Shown here: positions 5,487 through 6,948 of the stretch, in pieces
Numbering within the stretch: the first letter of the stretch is position 1
Layout of the letters: the number at the start of each line of letters is the position of its first letter
Assembly (NCBI GenBank): GCA_020253895.1
Contig: JADDKG010000239.1
Span: 1 to 6,948, forward strand
From: Rubrobacter sp.
Lineage (GTDB): Bacteria; Actinomycetota; Rubrobacteria; Rubrobacterales; Rubrobacteraceae
Reading direction: 5' to 3'
DNA length: 6,948 bases
The notes under the pieces: generated by a model
The model's database searches: none
Told to the model about the DNA's origin: nothing
The model's input: the letters and a program-made list of their open reading frames with translations, nothing else
Position numbers and translations under genes: made by a program

Positions 5487-6740
5487 CTACCAGAAGGGCC
5501 TCATCTCGCGCGGGCGGCGGAAGGACGAGAGCCTCCCGTTGCGGGCCCCGTCCGCGGAGGGATGCGCGGTCCTCCGGGGCTGGCCGGAGAGACCCGCAAA
5601 GCGCCCAAGCCTGAACAGGCTTATGTCATGGCGGGTCGTGCCACTCTCCGCCAGATCCGCCATGATCTCCCCTATCACGCTGGCAAACTTGAACCCGTGC
5701 CCAGAGCACGCCGAAGCAAAGCTTACCTGCTCGTGCTCTGGATGTAGGTCTATGATGAAGTGGTGGTCTGGGGTGTTGGTGAACATGCAGGAAGCCAGGC
5801 TTAGCGTCGGCCCGCTGCCCTCGGGAAAGTAGCGCTCAGCAAACTCCCTGAGCAGCCGCTCGTCCCGCTCGTTGGGCTCCCTGTCTATCTCGTCGGCGCT
5901 CTCAGCCGTCTCTTGCAGGTGGAAGTACTTGCCAAACTTGAACCCCGGAACCCCAAACACGGGAAAGCCGTAGAAGCGCCCCTCCTCTACCAGAACGTTG
6001 AAGACGGGAAAGCTTTGGGGGCGGAAGTGCTCTGGGTTTGTGGGCTGAAGCCAGGCAAGAACCTGCCTCTGGGGTACGGCAAGCCCTCTGAGGTCTCCAA
6101 CAAGCCCGGCCTCCCACGCCCCGGCCGTGATCACAAGCCGCTCCGCCTCGTAGGTGCCCCTGCTGGTGCGCACCCGCACCCCGCCCTCAAGCGCCTCCCA
6201 CCCCAAAACCTTCTCGTGGCCGTGTATCTCGGCTCCCGCCCTCTGGGAGCCCATCACGTAGCAGACCACGCACCTCTCGGGCAGCAGAAAGCCCCCATCG
6301 GGCTGGAAGAGGGCCAGGTGCTGGGCAGGTAGGTGGTAGCCGGGGTGGCGCCGCTTGAGCTCTGAACCGGTTAGAACCTCGTGGGGCAGATCGTGCAGCC
6401 GGCACGACTCCCAGGAGCCCCTGAAAACCCAGGAGTCCTCAGGCCCGGCGTCTATGGAGCCGGTGATGTGAAGCAGCCGCTCTCCCGATTCCCGCTGCAG
6501 CTCCCGCCACAGCTCGTAGGCCCTCCTGAGCAGCAGAACGTAGGAGGGGTGCTCGTAGTAGGCCAGCCGGATGATGCGCGTATGCCCGTGGTAGGAGCCC
6601 ATGTGGTGGGGGATGCCAAACCGCTCAAGCCCAAGAACCCGCTTGCCCCTCCTTGCCAGGTGGTAGGCGGTGGCACTGCCCATCGCCCCCATCCCCACCA
6701 CAATGACGTCGTAGCGCCCGCTGTAGCTCATCCCTGCCAT
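5487..6740 (-). CDS. solA: SolA / monomeric sarcosine oxidase-type FAD-dependent N-methyl amino acid oxidase
   Basis: This 417-residue protein opens with an FAD-binding beta-alpha-beta fold: G16-x-G18-x-x-G21 in DVIVVGMGAMG and E39 ending the second strand. The GSYHGHTRIIR segment at 48-58 matches the flavin/substrate loop of monomeric sarcosine oxidase and N-methyltryptophan oxidase. C318 aligns with the cysteine that binds FAD covalently (Cys315 of Bacillus sarcosine oxidase, numbering from memory). K268 aligns with the oxygen-activating lysine, and K351 in SGHGFKFAS with the carboxylate-binding lysine. Such enzymes oxidise N-methyl amino acids to free amine, formaldehyde and H2O2 in the cytoplasm. 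Two substrate-pocket residues differ (Y272 for His, F320 for Tyr), so the substrate may not be sarcosine. A basic tail of roughly 25-30 residues extends past the usual end. ATG at 6740 directly follows the TAG of the GcvT-like gene. Met4 is an alternative start; neither has a strong ribosome-binding site. The symbol denotes the family only. Confidence 0.85.
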   Translation of the reverse strand: MAGMSYSGRYDVIVVGMGAMGSATAYHLARRGKRVLGLERFGIPHHMGSYHGHTRIIRLAYYEHPSYVLLLRRAYELWRELQRESGERLLHITGSIDAGPEDSWVFRGSWESCRLHDLPHEVLTGSELKRRHPGYHLPAQHLALFQPDGGFLLPERCVVCYVMGSQRAGAEIHGHEKVLGWEALEGGVRVRTSRGTYEAERLVITAGAWEAGLVGDLRGLAVPQRQVLAWLQPTNPEHFRPQSFPVFNVLVEEGRFYGFPVFGVPGFKFGKYFHLQETAESADEIDREPNERDERLLREFAERYFPEGSGPTLSLASCMFTNTPDHHFIIDLHPEHEQVSFASACSGHGFKFASVIGEIMADLAESGTTRHDISLFRLGRFAGLSGQPRRTAHPSADGARNGRLSSFRRPREMRPFW

Positions 6741-6948
6741 CTAGACGTTTCCGTTGTTGTGTACCGCAGCAACGCCCATGCGGGGTGTAACCGCCGTCGA
6801 TGACGAAGATGGCTGGGGCTTGCGCAGCTGGTCGTCCTGAGGCCTGCTCCTGGCGCGGGCCATCTCCGGGTCGAAGAAGGGCGTCTGCACCACCCGGGCG
6901 GGCACCGGACGGCCGCCTATCCTCACGATCAGGTTGCTCCCCGGCCAG
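6741..6948 (-). CDS. C-terminal end of a GcvT-like aminomethyltransferase (partial)
   Basis: The last 68 codons of a gene entering from the right edge end in TAG at 6743-6741. The segment LIVRIGGRPVPARVV followed by QTPFFDPEMAR resembles the C-terminal beta-barrel of the glycine-cleavage T-protein family (GCV_T_C), including the near-universal PF[FY]DPE-x-x-R motif that ends most members. Such proteins pass one-carbon units from aminomethyl substrates to tetrahydrofolate and also occur as domains of sarcosine and dimethylglycine dehydrogenases. Standalone or fused form cannot be told from the fragment. About 35 residues of Ser/Pro-rich sequence follow the motif, which is unusual and may reflect a late frameshift. 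The stop touches the ATG of the flavin oxidase, so the two should be translationally coupled and act on the same substrate chain. The call rests on a short motif. Confidence 0.65.
   Translation of the reverse strand, partial: WPGSNLIVRIGGRPVPARVVQTPFFDPEMARARSRPQDDQLRKPQPSSSSTAVTPRMGVAAVHNNGNV

Noticed and set aside
6802..6816. 15-base sequence shared in inverted orientation with the permease start region (846-860)
   Set aside because: The match stops abruptly on both sides and involves a start-codon region and an unrelated coding tail; a single 15-mer is near chance level for a GC-biased window of this size.
1..6948. Mobile elements, CRISPR arrays, tRNA/rRNA genes, riboswitches
   Set aside because: I saw no transposase motifs, regularly spaced repeats, tRNA cloverleaf or recognisable riboswitch core on either strand.

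Overview
This is a GC-rich window with dense, same-strand gene packing and ATGA or stop/start junctions. The style fits a high-GC actinobacterium; a Rubrobacter-like thermophile is my best guess, from codon style and gene families only. I see no rRNA, tRNA, CRISPR array, insertion sequence or phage gene. Six genes plus one fragment account for nearly all of the sequence.

Left block (1-2618, minus strand). Three genes are read right to left: a nucleotidyltransferase-fold protein (2618-1830), a calcineurin-type metallophosphoesterase (1833-868) that overlaps it by 4 bases, and an APC-superfamily amino-acid/amine permease (853 to beyond the left edge) that starts 14 bases after the phosphoesterase stop. 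Spacing and ribosome-binding sites indicate one operon.

Centre (2619-3144). This is a 526-base divergent intergenic region. It is AT-richer than its surroundings in the middle and holds candidate sigma-70-type promoters in both directions, several short inverted repeats, a strong 27-base hairpin and a G-tract cluster in the sulfatase leader. To its right, on the plus strand, is a sulfatase-fold hydrolase (3145-4611). Threonine occupies the position where true sulfatases carry the cysteine or serine that becomes formylglycine.

Right block (4664-6948, minus strand). The C-terminal end of a GcvT-like folate-dependent aminomethyltransferase (cut by the right edge) abuts a SolA/monomeric sarcosine oxidase-type flavoenzyme (6740-5487) with no spacer. 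An IclR-family regulator follows 40 bases later (5446-4664). Together they look like a catabolic cassette for N-methylated amino acids or amines: the oxidase removes an N-methyl group, the GcvT-like protein would pass the one-carbon unit to tetrahydrofolate, and the IclR protein would sense a pathway metabolite. The sulfatase and iclR converge on a short GC-rich hairpin, a likely shared terminator.

The points most worth a second look are the threonine-type sulfatase homologue, the coupled nucleotidyltransferase/phosphoesterase pair, two active-site substitutions in the flavoenzyme, and the structured divergent intergenic region.
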